The notes below the pieces were generated by a model. It was not told the DNA's origin and did not search any database. It saw only the letters and a program-made list of their open reading frames with translations. A program made the position numbers and the translations under genes. A DNA stretch of 64,000 bases from Nectonema munidae (lineage: Eukaryota; Nematomorpha; Nectonematoida; Nectonematidae): NCBI GenBank assembly GCA_030549495.1, contig JAUIRK010000297.1, positions 372,001 to 436,000 of the forward strand. The letters are read 5' to 3'. Shown piece after piece: positions 22,320 to 35,017 of this stretch (position 1 is the first letter of the stretch; every line of letters begins with the position of its first letter).

Positions 22320-25300
22320 AAGCCATCATCATCACTAGCCCATACATTCTACAAAACAGTCTAGTGTATACAGCCATGAAAATCTTCCAAAATTTTCTTT
22401 TCTATTTCAGAAAGACCCACAAAGACTAAACGCACACTTTGAAGACTAAATTCCAACAGACTTGCAAACATATCAGCTCCAGCTGGAAAGTGCTTAGAAA
22501 TCTCCATACCTACCTACCTACATGTAATAATAAATCAATATGGCCGAATTTAAACACCCTATTGAAAAAGAAAACTCAAACCTTGATTTCTAGCCATCGT
22601 AATACATCTTTTGGCTCCTTTTTTTGCTCCATATAATTCCTTGTCTTCTTTCAAGTTCGTTTTTTGCACTAAACATCTAGAAATCACAAAGGAGACTGCA
22701 AGGATCACGGTAATTTTTCCCACTTTTTGTTTAAATGCTTTTTTAACCCTATAATTTCAGATGACAGCCTTTTCATCTATTTAGCCGCATAAGAAAGAAC
22801 AAATTAGTAATTAAAATTATTTATAATAAAATTAAAAAAAGATTTACTTCGTTTAAAACTACGGCCATTCAATCGCTATCAAGAAAAGTGTGTGTCACAA
22901 ACCTAAAAATATACAATTTGAGGAATATTTTTTTCTAATTTGTAATTTTTGTTTACATTTTTAGAACTTTATTTTATTAAATAATTTTCAAAATGTCTTA
23001 TACAGTTTCAGTTATGATTAAATATTTTCTTCTTCTGATTTTATTTGTAGTTCAGAAAATAATTTTTTATGCAACCTCTAATGAAACTCAGCTTGGATAT
23101 AATATCAAAAAGTTTTGTGACAATATCAAAAAATGTGTTGCTGCAAAAAACAATAGTATAGTGTGAAATATATTTGTTTAAAAGCAGCAAGTAAGAAATT
23201 GCACTAGAATAAAAAGATTTGAACTTTTAACATGACATGCTTTAGGAAGTAGAAAGCTCAGAGTCAAGCAGCTCAAGTACAAACTACAGTTGGTAACATT
23301 TTTTGAAAGCAGAGATAATTGTCTGCTCACATGGCTAAATTAATGTAGGTAAAGGCCGGTGACGTTGCTCTAAGCAGAAGTCATAGTAGAATAGGAGGGT
23401 GGGATAGGCAGTTGTATAGTAACAAAACAGCTTTAGGAGGAAGATTTTTGCAACGGAGATAAATCAAGTAGAAGTAACTTAATTTCATTAAGTCTTCGGA
23501 GATAGCTGTAGTCGTCCAAGTGTTTTTCGATGACTTATATTGCATTGGTGCAAAATCAGTAGTGGCGGTGTTTACATATTCAGACTACTAGCGAAGTTTT
23601 GTGTATACGATAAGGAGGCGTTTTTAGAAGCGTTGAAGCCAATCTTTTTTATCAGGGTCGGAAAGGGTAGAGACAAAGGCCTGGTCAACATTAGATGTAG
23701 CTTGCAAAGATTTGCGTTTAAGTACAAATGAGATATTGTACTAGCGTCCCAGAAATGGTTTCACGTTGTATCCAGTTGTACATTTGTGGGCCAGTAAACA
23801 TACGAGCCCTTATTTTGCTCTAAATCAGGAACAAAGCTTTGGAGCTTGGCCTAGCCTTTCAGCTAATCTTGTATAGTAGGATATTTTTCGATCAAGATCT
23901 TGATCATACATAAATGACGCCCTAAAAATTTTTGAACCATCCCCTCCTTGTAGTGGATTTTTACCCTTCCTGCTCTGTTTTTTAAAACAGAGCATCTTTA
24001 ATTAGTTTATCCCCCATCCTTTCTGTAGGGGACACCATATATATATGATCCTTTAACAAGCTGTGAACCAAGAGCATACTGCGTTAAGCGATATCGCATT
24101 ATATAACGGCTCTTCACGGTGTTCCTCAGAATTCGGAATTAAAAAATTGCCAAAAAAAATTGCTTGCATTTAACAAAATGCCTAAGCAAAATAAATCATA
24201 GAGTGCGCAGATAGTGTATAGGAAAATTTTTCAATAATTTTTCCTTTTGTTTCTCTTTTATATAAAATTTAATTCATATTTGTGCGGATAAAAACACAAT
24301 CAATTTCAAAATAAAATTTATAAGATTGTTCGCTTAAAACTATTCAAATGAATAATTCCATAATCTATATGAAGTTCCAATAAAGAAAGAAAAGGCTTTG
24401 AATCGGTGTACTTTTATTAGTAGCTACGTGCCTTAGGGACAATATTAATGTACAAATAAACTTTAGCTTGGATTGAGAGCACAAATGCGTAGTTAAATAT
24501 AATGTAGATAAGAAAATTTATTTGAAAATAATGGAAAATTAAAATCATTTACAGGAAGAATTTAAAGAAATAAATTATGTACATTACTTTCCTTTTCTGT
24601 CACAGGTATCGAGGATAAAAGCAAATTGAAAAGGAAATTGATTAAAAATGTTTGATAATGTTAAAATGATCGAATCGAATAATACATTTTAAAGTGATAT
24701 GTATATACGGAATATACATTTCTTAAAAATGAAAAACACACTACAAACTGTTTAAATATGATAATTATGATATTTAAAGCATAGAACATGTATTTCACTA
24801 GAGGTATTTTAATTTAAGTTAATGATGATACTTGCATGAGGTCATGGAATAAAAAAAATCTAGCCGATTTTCAAATAATCCATTAGTATTGGATTGCTAA
24901 ACAACAAATGTGGGTGACAAATAAATGAATTGAGGTTTTGCTGTTGTAAAAGGCATTCTGCATTATTAAGGTGCCTGTTTGTTCGCAAAATTCTTTTAAT
25001 AAGGGTGGGGTGAAAAGTTAAAAGTTGAAGAAATCTCTCTTGTGATTAATAATTTGAAAAAAAACTACATGTGGTAAAAGAAGACTCGCGTGAAAAATGC
25101 CATACTTGCAAACTTAAAAATCCTAAAGAATAAAGACAATGACGATAATGCGACAAGTGATAAATGCTTGATTTTAGGGCATAATGCATTGTGTTGTTAA
25201 TTTTTGTCTACTCTTCAAACGAAAAAGGGATAGAGAAGTATGATATGAAAAAAATATAAGCGATCGCAGATACTCTTACTTTTTAAATACATATACTTTA

Positions 25301-26500
25301 ACATATTAAATTAGGAGTGAATAAAACGTTAAAAGAAAAACAGGGAATGAAAGTTGAAAAATAGATGATGATAATGATGATGTCAAACGTAAAATACGGT
25401 AGAAAATAAATTAACGAAAAAATGTTGGCGAGAGAGAAAGAGAAGAGGTATTTGTGAAGACAATGGTCGTATTGTACGCTGGATATTGTAGATAGAGTGT
25501 TTTCATTCGGAATAGGCTTTACAGCGAAGACGCAATGGAACATGACGAGTTCGAAAACTTCTTTCATCTTCATCAGAAGAGTCTAGAAAATGTAGAAGTT
25601 ATATCATTATAAACTTTTCACTATACATATCTTTATTTTTATAACATGTTTCAATTTATATTTTTTACATTTAGGACCATGAAACATTTTGTATGTCGAT
25701 TTTTTTAGTTTCCTTTCTCTGAAAAAACAAAGGTTTTTTAGTTAAGTGGCAAGCGAATCGATTCTAGAATCAATCTACTCACTAGAAATGATGGGTTTGT
25801 TTCCCTATCAGGAAGCGTTCGAGCAAGAATTGTTCAACAAAGCTTTATTGATATTTATATACTTTAACATGTGGTTAAAGTTACTGTCTGTGGGTGTGAG
25901 TGGGATGAAAAGACCAGATAGATCTTGGACTAAACAAATTGCTAGAACGAATGATATCCACAATGATGACGGTTTGTAAAAGTAACAAATATTACTCTAC
26001 CTATATTAAACAAGTTCATTTAATTATAAATAGTTCTTTCAAATATTTTCTAAAAATTAACTAAAAATTTGAAAACAATTACACTATCAAACAAAATTTT
26101 AAAAATTGCGTGTTCTAGTTATTCAATACTTGTTTATGATCAAGTAAAAAACATTTAATCACTTGCACAATTCTGTTGCTGAAACAAACAAAGAACAAAA
26201 TTACTTGGTGACAAATTGAAATTTTATGCATACAGGATAGCAGAAAACGACGCCACTTTGCACGTTTGGACACTCTACAATAACAATAACATTCGGCTAT
26301 AGATATCTTCTTTTTTAAATACAATCTGGATTGGTATATGTGAAATGTATAAAAATACTAAATATTATTAAATCGTTATCCTTCAATACTAAACAATCAG
26401 AATTTTCTTTTTTCAGCACCATCTTAACTAGGGTTATCATTCCTCTTATTGCGTATCCAATCACATCATGGTGCGTAGTCTTAAATATAAGAAATATATG
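22320..26500. other. Long stretch without a recognised gene
   Basis: AT-rich DNA of about 4.2 kb. The only structural item is a short hairpin at 23972-23993 (next entry). Open frames at 23540-23731, 25298-25573, 25746-25979 and 26115-26324 show no motif I recognise and no convincing splice context. Confidence 0.45.
23972..23993. repeat. Short perfect hairpin
   Basis: GCTCTGTTTT and AAAACAGAGC are perfect 10-base arms separated by TT. It is not followed by a gene end I can identify. Confidence 0.6.
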
Positions 26501-26543
26501 AAAAAGCTTGAAACTTTATAACTTGCCTTTTTAGGCAAAGCTT

Positions 26544-27666
26544 GTGGATATTCTCTTGGAAAAAATTATTATCTCCCTCAAGCTTTCCCATATAAGAAAG
26601 AACTTGGATTATCTAAATTTTTGTTTAACATTTTCTCCTTGCTTTCATTTCTCGAACTTTGACTTTTGTTCTAAACTTTTCAACAAATACTTTCCTTCTG
26701 GCATAATTTTTAATATTATTTCTTTATTACTATATCCTCTTTTTTATGATACAAACTTTACTCACCTTGATGTACTCTTTGCGATAAGATTATCTCCTCT
26801 TCTAAAGCTGTTTTTTCCAGATGACTCTTATGACCCTACTACCAAATTTGGCGCTTTCTCTTTTGTTTTGTTTTATCATGGGAATAAATCACCCTTATTC
26901 TCTCTAGTTGAAAATATTGGCAATCTTTCTTCGTCTTTCTTTGCTTAATGTTTTGGACTTTACGCTTTAAATTATCTGAGGCAAAATTTCATATATTTTC
27001 TCTTTTACAAATTGATCTGTTTTTTCAGACTATAAATCACTAATTGGAAGTTTACAACTTAAATCTTCGAAAAGTCCTATAATTGGCCAAGCTTTTTTTC
27101 ATTATGCTTTCTTGTCTAAATATTTCGGCGTAAGATTGGTTGGGTATATAGGACATTCTGGCATTACTGGAAATGAATTTGTTGACTCTAGTGTCAAACG
27201 TGTTCTTCTTTTTGAGCATTCCTTTTCTAAAATACCACTCTCTTCTTTCAAACAATTTCTTAAAAGAAAGTGTATTGACACCTGGGTTCAAAAGCTGCTC
27301 TCATCCCCATACTCAAACATTTTTCACTTTACTTCCCCTATAAATTTCTTTGAACAACTTGAGAAACACAATGGCCTTTCGGTTCCTCTTGAGCTAATAA
27401 GATGGTATATAGGATCCTGTAACTCTAGAAAATTTATACATCTTATCAAAATATGCAAATCAATCTCTTGCAGATTTGGATGTCCATCTGTAGAAGATCG
27501 AACACATTTACTGGTTAATTGTTCACATAGGAGCTTTTTAATTGAAAACTTTGCTGTTATTCTTTTTAAACATCATGGTATCGCTTATCTAATTTTAAAG
27601 CCTAAACTTTATTCAACTACACAATTGTTCATTAAACGATTTAAAAACTTTCTTACTTTATCCTAA
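26544..27666 (+). pseudogene. LINE C-terminal fragment with RNase H and Cys-rich tail
   Basis: 26544-26948 ends in PDDSYDPTTKFGAFSFVLF and VENIGNLSSSFFA, the first strands of a LINE RNase H domain. After stops, SLIGSLQLKSSKSP (about 27040) and VGYIGHSGITGNEFVDSSVK (from 27139) carry the last RNase H motifs (GHSG-GNE-D). The frame 27112-27666 continues to a tail with GCPSVEDRTHLLVNCSHRSF. This is the typical 3' end of an I/Jockey/R1-group element. The first catalytic Asp is present (DDSY, where family members usually have TDGS). No intact reverse transcriptase is seen upstream. Confidence 0.75.
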
Positions 27667-27669
27667 TCT

Positions 27670-28400
27670 TACTTTATGGTTTTGCCCTTCTTTAATTTCA
27701 CCTTTTCCTTTTATTACCATGATTATTATTATTATTTTATTTTTTGTCTTTTATATCTCTTCTATTCTTCCTAACAATCAGCTCACATTCATAACTACAA
27801 TATTTTCTAAAAGCATCCTGCCAGCTTTCAAGTCTTCTACGTCAATCAACTACCTTAACTCACTACCCTAAATGACATTAAACCCTCTCTACGCATCTAA
27901 ATGTTCGCACTCTTACTCGATTGGTTGAATCATGCAAAGAAATCACAACACCTGATCATGGTTCGATAGGTTATTGATCCTCACTTCGCCCAAACATTGT
28001 ATAACGTGGATCAATCATGCTACCTGTGTCCATCTATGATCTACTCTCTTGCTTCTAATGTAGGTTTCGCTTTAGCTCTCCGTATCGGATATGGAATATC
28101 TTATCTGATCATGGCGAGTCTGACAATTATACCATACGACCAAATGAAGGGGAACTCCAGGCTATCAAAATTTTACAAGAAATGTCTTTCCAAAAAGATA
28201 GGCACAGTATATATCATCGGACTTATAGCTTTCAGTTGTGAAAATTTGACTATACATTGGCAAAAAATAAATTCACGAATAAATGCGATAATCGAATGAA
28301 AATTGTTATGCTTCTATTAGCTCAGAACCTCTAGACTTACTGCATATCTTATTGATAATGCGGCGTTGCATGTATATCGGACGAGATACTGAATGGTTAT
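27670..28400. other. Unassigned stretch with one open frame
   Basis: Contains an open frame at 27997-28299 (100 residues, plus) with hydrophobic segments but no recognised motif. I cannot support it as a gene. It may be part of a decayed element. Confidence 0.35.
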
Positions 28401-28402
28401 AT

Positions 28403-29645
28403 CAGTGATTTCAAAACTATGGCAAAGGTGGCACGCAAGATCGGGATTCCTGCCACGCGAGTCATTATATTTTTTATTGAAAGGTCTTTCAATTAGTATT
28501 AAATTTAGTTGAAAAATGTATTCTAGTTAGAAATTAAAACGTAAATTTTAAGACCAATTAAATGGCAAAATCGATATGTTGAATATTATCTGATATTGTT
28601 TAAATATTCAACTTATAATATGGTGTATCAAGTTAGTCCTATACCCCTAAAGACCGAGTCAGCTTACGTTAACTCTGGCTTTAGTAAGTTTATAAGCTGA
28701 CTTAATGAATTCTATGATCTGCGTAAAACACTCGAAGGAATAGAGTGTAAACAAGAGGTGGGCAAACTTCGGCACATCTCAAATATTTATACTACACTAT
28801 CACTGATTGGTTAAACTATTTTCACCAAAATGGGCCTCTTTTTTCTCCTGTTTTAATTGAGTGTATTTTAATTTTTGAAGAACAAAGTAACTTTTGATTT
28901 ATAATTAATTTTAATCTTATTAATATTTTTTCAAGATTACATTTTTTAAAGGATCTTTTTAAATAAATTTACATTTAAAATTTAAATTTTGAAGATAAAA
29001 AATAATTGCTTAAAAGACTTTACTTGAAATTTAACTTTACAATTTCACAAAAACATATCGTTTTTTTCTTTAAAACTTGTCTTCCCTATTTTAAATATTG
29101 GCCTTTTTACTTTGCCATGCGGCCTCTTAGGGGTGAATTTTTAGATGCGATCCTTTCACGAAAAAGCTTTTCACCCCTCGAGTAAACGGAATCCGATGAA
29201 GAAAAAATCATGTTTTTAGCTATGAGAATAAAATTCTAAAGTATGGATGGCCTCATGAAATAATTTTAGGTCCATGAAAGCACCTGGAATAGCTATTAAG
29301 TTTTCTGGATCATCTTATGCTTGTGGTAACTTTATAGAATTTTGAATTCTATCAAATTAGTAAAAAATGAACAGACTTACTGATGATATTAGTGATGAAT
29401 GTGTTGCATTCAAATTTTCCAGATATCAGATATCAATTAACAAGTTATCTCAATGTTTACAGCAATAGAAATCTATTATTTTCTTGAAATTTTTGCTAAT
29501 AAAAATGACAAAGTTCATTATAGACGTCTTCTGTGATTAAATAAGGTAGCACTCATGTTTAAAAAAATTCTGGAACGTTGGAATAAATAAAGTAATTTTG
29601 GTATGCATTTGAGGCACGCAGTCCCTAAAAAGTTCGCCATCACTG
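28403..29645. mobile_element. hAT-like non-autonomous element (family E), copy 1
   Basis: Left end CAGTGATTTCAAAACTATGG; complement of the right end CAGTGATGGCGAACTTTTTA. Flanks GGTTATAT (28395-28402) and AGTTATAC (29646-29653) match at six of eight positions, fitting an aged hAT target duplication. The interior (from about 29260) aligns with 35360-35570: CAGACTTACTGAT, GTGATGAATG and GATGTTTACAGCAA blocks. A family F copy lies inside it at 28755-29180. No transposase coding is seen. Confidence 0.65.
28755..29180. repeat. Dispersed hAT-like repeat, copy 2 (family F), nested
   Basis: Starts CAAGAGGTGGGCAAACTTCG and ends near GCTTTTCACCCCTCG. Its interior matches 7249-7835 in order, including CTGATTGGTT, TTTTTGAAGAA and TTTTAAATATTG. 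It is nested in family E copy 1 and is absent from the matching place in copy 2. Confidence 0.55.
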
Positions 29646-30414
29646 AGTTATACTAATTTCATCAGCAGTCACATGTAAACTTCTCTGAAGATAAGGATCG
29701 CTCTCAGCTCCACGACATGCTACAGATCCATATTACGACTATCGACAGTAGTTGGAGCACTGCTGGATCTTCATCTCCTGCCATCATGGTACAACAATAT
29801 CACAACCGAAACTTCCAAAGACAACACAAGGAAAAAGCGAAGACGCGTGTAAAAATCGCCATCATACTAACTTTCCAATCGCGTTGGGGTCGACGGTGGA
29901 ACATCGTCAAAAGCGCCTCCTCTCCTCTTAGCAAATTATCTTTAACTTATAGGCTAGGGGCGTTTCCTCTTTCACAAACTCGTTATGTCAGACTGCTGCG
30001 TTATGAAAGATTTCAGCGTTCCGACAATCACATATTATTATCCTCCGATATTTCTAATCTTTCCTCTGCTCGACATATTCAAAGAGTTGAGGACGCTTTC
30101 TCTATTAACTGGCTTATATGATTTGATACCGTTCAAATTGGTCTCTTAGGCTACTACGTATTCTAGGCATTGCACAAAGCCGCTTCTCATGTTTGGCATC
30201 TGACATGGCCGAAAAGAATTTTGAATAGGGACGGATTTTTATAAAAAAAAATTCATTAGTATTAGTGATAGTGGAGCTTAAAGAGGCGGTTTCTCTTGTC
30301 CACTAGCTCTACGGTTGATTTGCCCACACTGGCAGCACCCCGTATTTTATCATATTGCACCCCCTCCCCCTGTATCCGCAATAAAAAACAAATATGCCCG
30401 CAATTAAGATTTTT
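29646..30414. other. Unassigned stretch
   Basis: Has an open frame at 29717-30121 (134 residues, plus; basic, Ser/Arg-rich) that I do not recognise. The base composition is less AT-rich than the surroundings, which would fit a piece of a transposon. No motif is seen. Confidence 0.35.
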
Positions 30415-30417
30415 GAA

Positions 30418-31012
30418 GCCACACCAAACTCAAAATTTTAAATCTTCAATCACCCAACTTAACACACAACTATTTCATTTTGAGAAAGAATAATTTAAAT
30501 GATACTGTTTTTATACAATAAATTTAAAACAATATTTTATTTTTAATAGATTAGTTTAAAAATAAGATATTATTGAGGAGCTGGCTTTTAAAGCTGAACC
30601 TGCAGAAATAAGATGGCCAGCAAGACTGAGGTCACGCCCGCTAGCAGCACTTGTAGCCATAATAATAAAACATTACGCGCTATAACAGAAAGTGTTTGAA
30701 AGTTGCTTCAATATAAAAAATTTACTTTATCTAAAGAAACAAATGGAGCTTTGATGCTGTAAAGGTGAGGTGGATGCAATGGGATGTACTTACTGATTTT
30801 GCACTTTATACAAGCAGATATGAGCTTATAAATTATATGATTTTTTAAGAATTAATTCGCAAATTCCAGATATTTTATTAATTAACCCGCAGCACTAATA
30901 TCGAACCCATTCCCGCCCCACCAGTACGTTTTGAACAAATGACCCGCATTCGCAATTTATGCACGAGTCCCACAAACCCGCATGAGTAACGCGCTCAGAG
31001 ACCTCTATTGAC
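30418..31012. repeat. Dispersed repeat family D, copy 1
   Basis: About 600 bases align with 36362-37014. Shared blocks include ATAAGATGGCCAGCAAG, AAACAAATGGAGCTTTGATG, CACTTTATACAAGCAGATAT and a GC-rich end with GACCCGC and AGAG(A/G)CCTCTA. The GC-rich terminal sequence suggests a hAT-type end. Neither copy has a recognised transposase. Confidence 0.7.
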
Positions 31013-31117
31013 CACAGAAAATAATTTTCATTGGTTCATGATAATAGAAACTTTCGAAGTTTTACATAATATTTACAAAGAATATTTTATGTGAAAAATT
31101 TATAAATATTACCCTAT

Positions 31118-31430
31118 TTAACCCTTTCAGAAACACTGGAACACCATTGTAACATAAAATAAAAAGCGTCTGTATTTGGTTTCAATATATTCAGAAGCCG
31201 AATTGACGTGCTTCCCTCTTTAAATGAACTAAATGATTTTTTTAATTTTAGGATAGTTTTTTTATTGTCAAATTACTTAAATTTCCTTCTTGATTTAATG
31301 GCTTTCCTTTGAAGACCAAAATTTTGACAACTAATCGTCCGCTTTATTTTTCAATGCAATTTTGTATACCTAAAGTAGACGAATTTCATTTCCTGAGACA
31401 CAGGTGTCCGACCGGCCCTCAAAGGTTTAA
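31118..31430. mobile_element. TTAA-flanked MITE, family C
   Basis: Starts TTAACCCTTTCAGAAACACT and ends, in complement, TTAAACCTTTGAGGGCC. The interior has CTAATCGTCCGC and GTAGACGAATTTC, related to the CGTCTGC motif of families A and B. Similar pieces occur at 37726-38282, 39666-39944 and, partly, 19430-19545. Confidence 0.55.
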
Positions 31431-32740
31431 AAATATCAGCGCAGAAGCATATATAAAAATTTATTTATAAAATTTTAAATTTTTTTAACAGATTAAAAAA
31501 TTAATGCCTAAATTAACCTATAAACACACTTTTCCATTAAATATATTTGACAGGTGACGACTATCTTTTTATTACTCGTTATGATTATAGATATCATTTT
31601 TCGGGAAAGAAATTAAAACTATTTATAGAAGGATTTCAGATAAATTAACCCTAACTCGTAGGCGCATTCATTTTTGAAAATTAATCTTCTTTTTTTTTAA
31701 TGAAATAATCAGACGATTTTTTTATTCATCCGTGGCACTGGTGATAAAATCTAAATTTTTTATCCGATGATTATAACCTACTTTAAAAAACCAGGGATAG
31801 AAGACTGTATTTAACAAAAAGGCTTTTGATTCAAACAGACGCTTCTGCTATCAATATTTCTATTCGTGAAAGCATTGAGAAGAGAAGTGTAAACAAACAT
31901 ACAACATGCAATGTAAATCAATCATTTAATTTTATGCCTGAAGATAGTTCTAGAACATCTTTGAAACTGTAGAAACTTTGGGAAAAAACGCGCATCCTTC
32001 TCCGAAAAAGTTTGTTTGAGCTTTTTTTGTAATTGCGAGGAAGGAATCGGTAAGCGTTATTCTTGCAAACCATATTCTAAATAATGGGAAAAATAAATGA
32101 AACTAGATTGATGATGATTACCACCGAGTAGGCATTGTTGATACATATTAATCTTATAATTACGATCGTTATTCATATTAATTGTATTATAATCATGAAT
32201 GCTGCTTCCCCTTTTTAAAGTATAATTTTAATATATATTTTTAATTAAAACGTAAATTATAATACATCAAAATCAAATATGCTGCTTTTCATTTTCTTCG
32301 TTTTAAACACATCATGCAATATATATTCATTCATTTATTTAAAGAGGTGTGTGTGTGTAAAGTGAAATACGTAAGCGATAATTAAACAAGATAATAAATA
32401 TAAAAAGACTCTCGAACGAGTAATAGAAAAAAATAAATCCTTGTCCTACAAGGTAAAAATCTTTAAACGAATACTTAGATTTTTATTTTGCGAAATTTTG
32501 AACCGTTTTTACATTCTGTGGTGTTATACGGTGCGGAAAAAGTGAAGTTAAAAATAAACATAGGAAATCACTGCCCTTGTTGGCACGTGACTAAAAAAAG
32601 TACTAAATTGCTAACATGAAAGTGAACTTTCTGATTTTTTAATTTTTATAAAATGGAGATTACTATATATAGACATGGCTATTCTATTCATATCAAAAAA
32701 TAGAGCAACTTCAAATATAATCACAATTTACACGAAGACG
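31431..32740. other. AT-rich stretch, nothing recognised
   Basis: No conserved ORF. Short pieces near 31640-31740 (GGCGCATTCATTTTTG and CAGACGATTTTTTTATTC) look like a further decayed family C fragment. Confidence 0.4.
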
Positions 32741-32744
32741 CACC

Positions 32745-33208
32745 TAGACAACGTAGGCAGCTATGGGGCACTTCGAGCCACCATCAAAAAATTGAAATTT
32801 ACAAATTAAAATCAAATAATGAATTAATTTTTGAAAATGGGCTTATACGAACAATATAAAGCAAATAAAATCAAAATATAGAAAAAGTATTGATATCATT
32901 GACGGCAAAGATGAAACTGGTAACTTTGTTAAGATGGCCTTCTACCTGTAACAAGAAAGGAGATTTATAATAAAAAATTTCTCTTTGCTATGAGAAACGA
33001 AGATAAGAAATATTAACCATGATAAAATCTAAAACCTTAACAAAGAAATAATAGGACACAAGTAGAGAAAGGAGCTTATAAACACAAAGAGAAGAGTTGT
33101 TATATGCAGCCTTTGATGCTTTCATTTTAGACAAAGCCAGTAGGTAAGCAAGCATATTGGTGCCCCATTTGGCCCCTCCAAATATAAATTTCTGGCTACG
33201 TTACTGAT
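32745..33208. mobile_element. hAT MITE remnant, CGTAGC-type ends
   Basis: The right end complement is CAGTAACGTAGCCAGAAATT, followed by a GGGGCC-rich segment. The left end is a weak match (ACAACGTAGGCAGC, then TATGGGGCAC). Ends resemble the 191-bp MITE at 16721-16911. No target duplication is seen. Confidence 0.45.
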
Positions 33209-34490
33209 CTCATAGCACTCCAAAAGCTGAATAATGTATTTATCATGTCGCCAGACTATCAACACAGAGATAGGGTGAGCTAAGAAAGGGTATAAAGTTA
33301 TATGGAGTTTTAATCATTCACATTGAATTTGAATTGCGTCCAAAGTTTGGTATGCGATGTTTTACTTTAAGTGTGAGGTTGGAATGAGAACTATGAGCAA
33401 AGAGGGTGTGATGCTCGATACGAAGCCAAGATATGGGAGCGAGACATTTAGATAAATCTTACTCACGCTCCTACGTGTACATATCCAGGCGAGAGAAGTT
33501 TGGCAATTTCATTGCATGTGCGAATAATCAAAAGGGAACACACTATTTTATATAAATCTTATCGTATTCATATATAGAGTTGTGATATTAAATTCATTTA
33601 AAGCACAAACAGAAAGAAGGCCTCAAAAACTGGCTAAAAGCATTAGTAGCGAATTAGCAAAAAGTATAAATATATCCAGTTATTTGAATGGCAATAGAAA
33701 AGGCTTGGTAAATTAATCTAATATACCAAATCAATAATATTAATAAATAATTGAAAAACTGTAATCTTGTCTAGACGAGAAGTAGTAATGACATCATAGA
33801 ACACCCTAAAATAGATGCTAATAGAATATTGATTAAAATCTATAAACATAATAAAGAGTAAAATGATTTGAGAGGTAGATTAATGCTAGAATGACCAGGT
33901 GAGTCAAATGACCAATTTTGAATTTCTATTTTATAAAATTGAATGTAAAATTTTTTTAGCGTTGAGATATTTTTATACAGCATTTGCCATCATCGTTTTA
34001 ATTTTTATTTTTCAATAAAAATTTTCTTTCCTCTTTTTCATTTTGCGTATATTGACACTTTTCGCGGTTTTAATAAAAAAAAATTTAGTCCTCCTACCAG
34101 TACAAACTCTTTAAATAAAATAAGAAAGCAGGCACTTTCTCAAAAATTTAATCCTTAAAGGGTACGAAAGAAACAATATTTAACTTATACTGTATAAAAT
34201 CAATAGTAAAATTGATAGCAAAAAAGCCGAACAATATGCGATATTTTCTGGCATATATAATGCGCATTAACATTTTCAGCAATGGAGCTTTGGGAAAATA
34301 GTGTTGTATATCGCGCATCCAAATATAACGCGCTATTACATTTACCGTAATTGTGCTCTAGAGTCAAGACTTTAGAGAGTCAGATAATAGCGCTTTATAA
34401 CAAAGTACATCAGCAACACTTCAAATGTTATAAAAGTTTAGAAAAATACATTGAATTTATAATAATGATATTTTTTAAGTTTATTTGGAG
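33209..34490. other. AT-rich stretch, one possible old repeat
   Basis: 33920-34090 resembles 3540-3790 (ATATTTTTATACA, CATTTGCC, AT-rich tail). Otherwise nothing is recognised. Confidence 0.4.
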
Positions 34491-34491
34491 A

Positions 34492-34630
34492 TTAACCCAT
34501 TTACGGCCAATGTTCCTATTTTGGAACATAAGTAATTTCATCTTCGTCTGCTCTTTTCAATGACTTTAAATATAAATCGTCTGCGTTTTTTTTAGATATC
34601 GTCTGCTTTGCTTGGCCTTAAATGGGTTAA
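34492..34630. mobile_element. TTAA-flanked MITE, family A
   Basis: A complete 139-bp copy in the opposite orientation to 12952-13089: TTAACCCATTTACGGCC to CTTGGCCTTAAATGGGTTAA. It carries CGTCTGCGTTTTTTTTAG and ATCGTCTGCTTTGCTTGG. Similarity to the other family A copies runs the full length. Confidence 0.85.
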
Positions 34631-34678
34631 TTTAATAATTAAGAGAGTCAATTTTGGTTTAAAATATGTTTCTACCGT

Positions 34679-34770
34679 GGTCGGACAGTTTGTCTTTAAG
34701 TTAGGGTTAGCGTTAGATTCGAAAATGTCCGTTAGACAAACTGTCCATAGACAAATTGTCCGGGAACCGT
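34679..34770. mobile_element. Short inverted-repeat element with GGACAATTTGTC ends
   Basis: Left GGTCGGACAGTTTGTC; complement of the right end GGTTCCCGGACAATTTGTC. A second inverted GACAAACTGTCC lies inside. It relates to the 17420-17792 element. A TTAGGGTTAGCGTTAG stretch sits in the middle. Confidence 0.45.
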
Positions 34771-35017
34771 TTGTAAGGATTATAGCAGATTTAATTTTTA
34801 CGCATAATACAAGTTGACATATAATCGCGCACAGAAGTTTTTGAGTTTGCAAATCCTGGTATCAAAAAAAAAAGTGCGCGTTATACGCCGGAAAATACAT
34901 ACCTATAATGAATACATTTGTGAAAAGCATGTTTTCCTTTGGAAAGATTTCAAGTGAAAAATAAGTGTGAGTGTAGTCTATGTTTTATATAAAATATTTT
35001 AGATTATTATTATAGAA

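Noticed and set aside
29717..30121. 134-residue open frame, Ser/Arg-rich
   Set aside because: Not recognised and next to repeats; could be a chance frame in a less AT-rich repeat.
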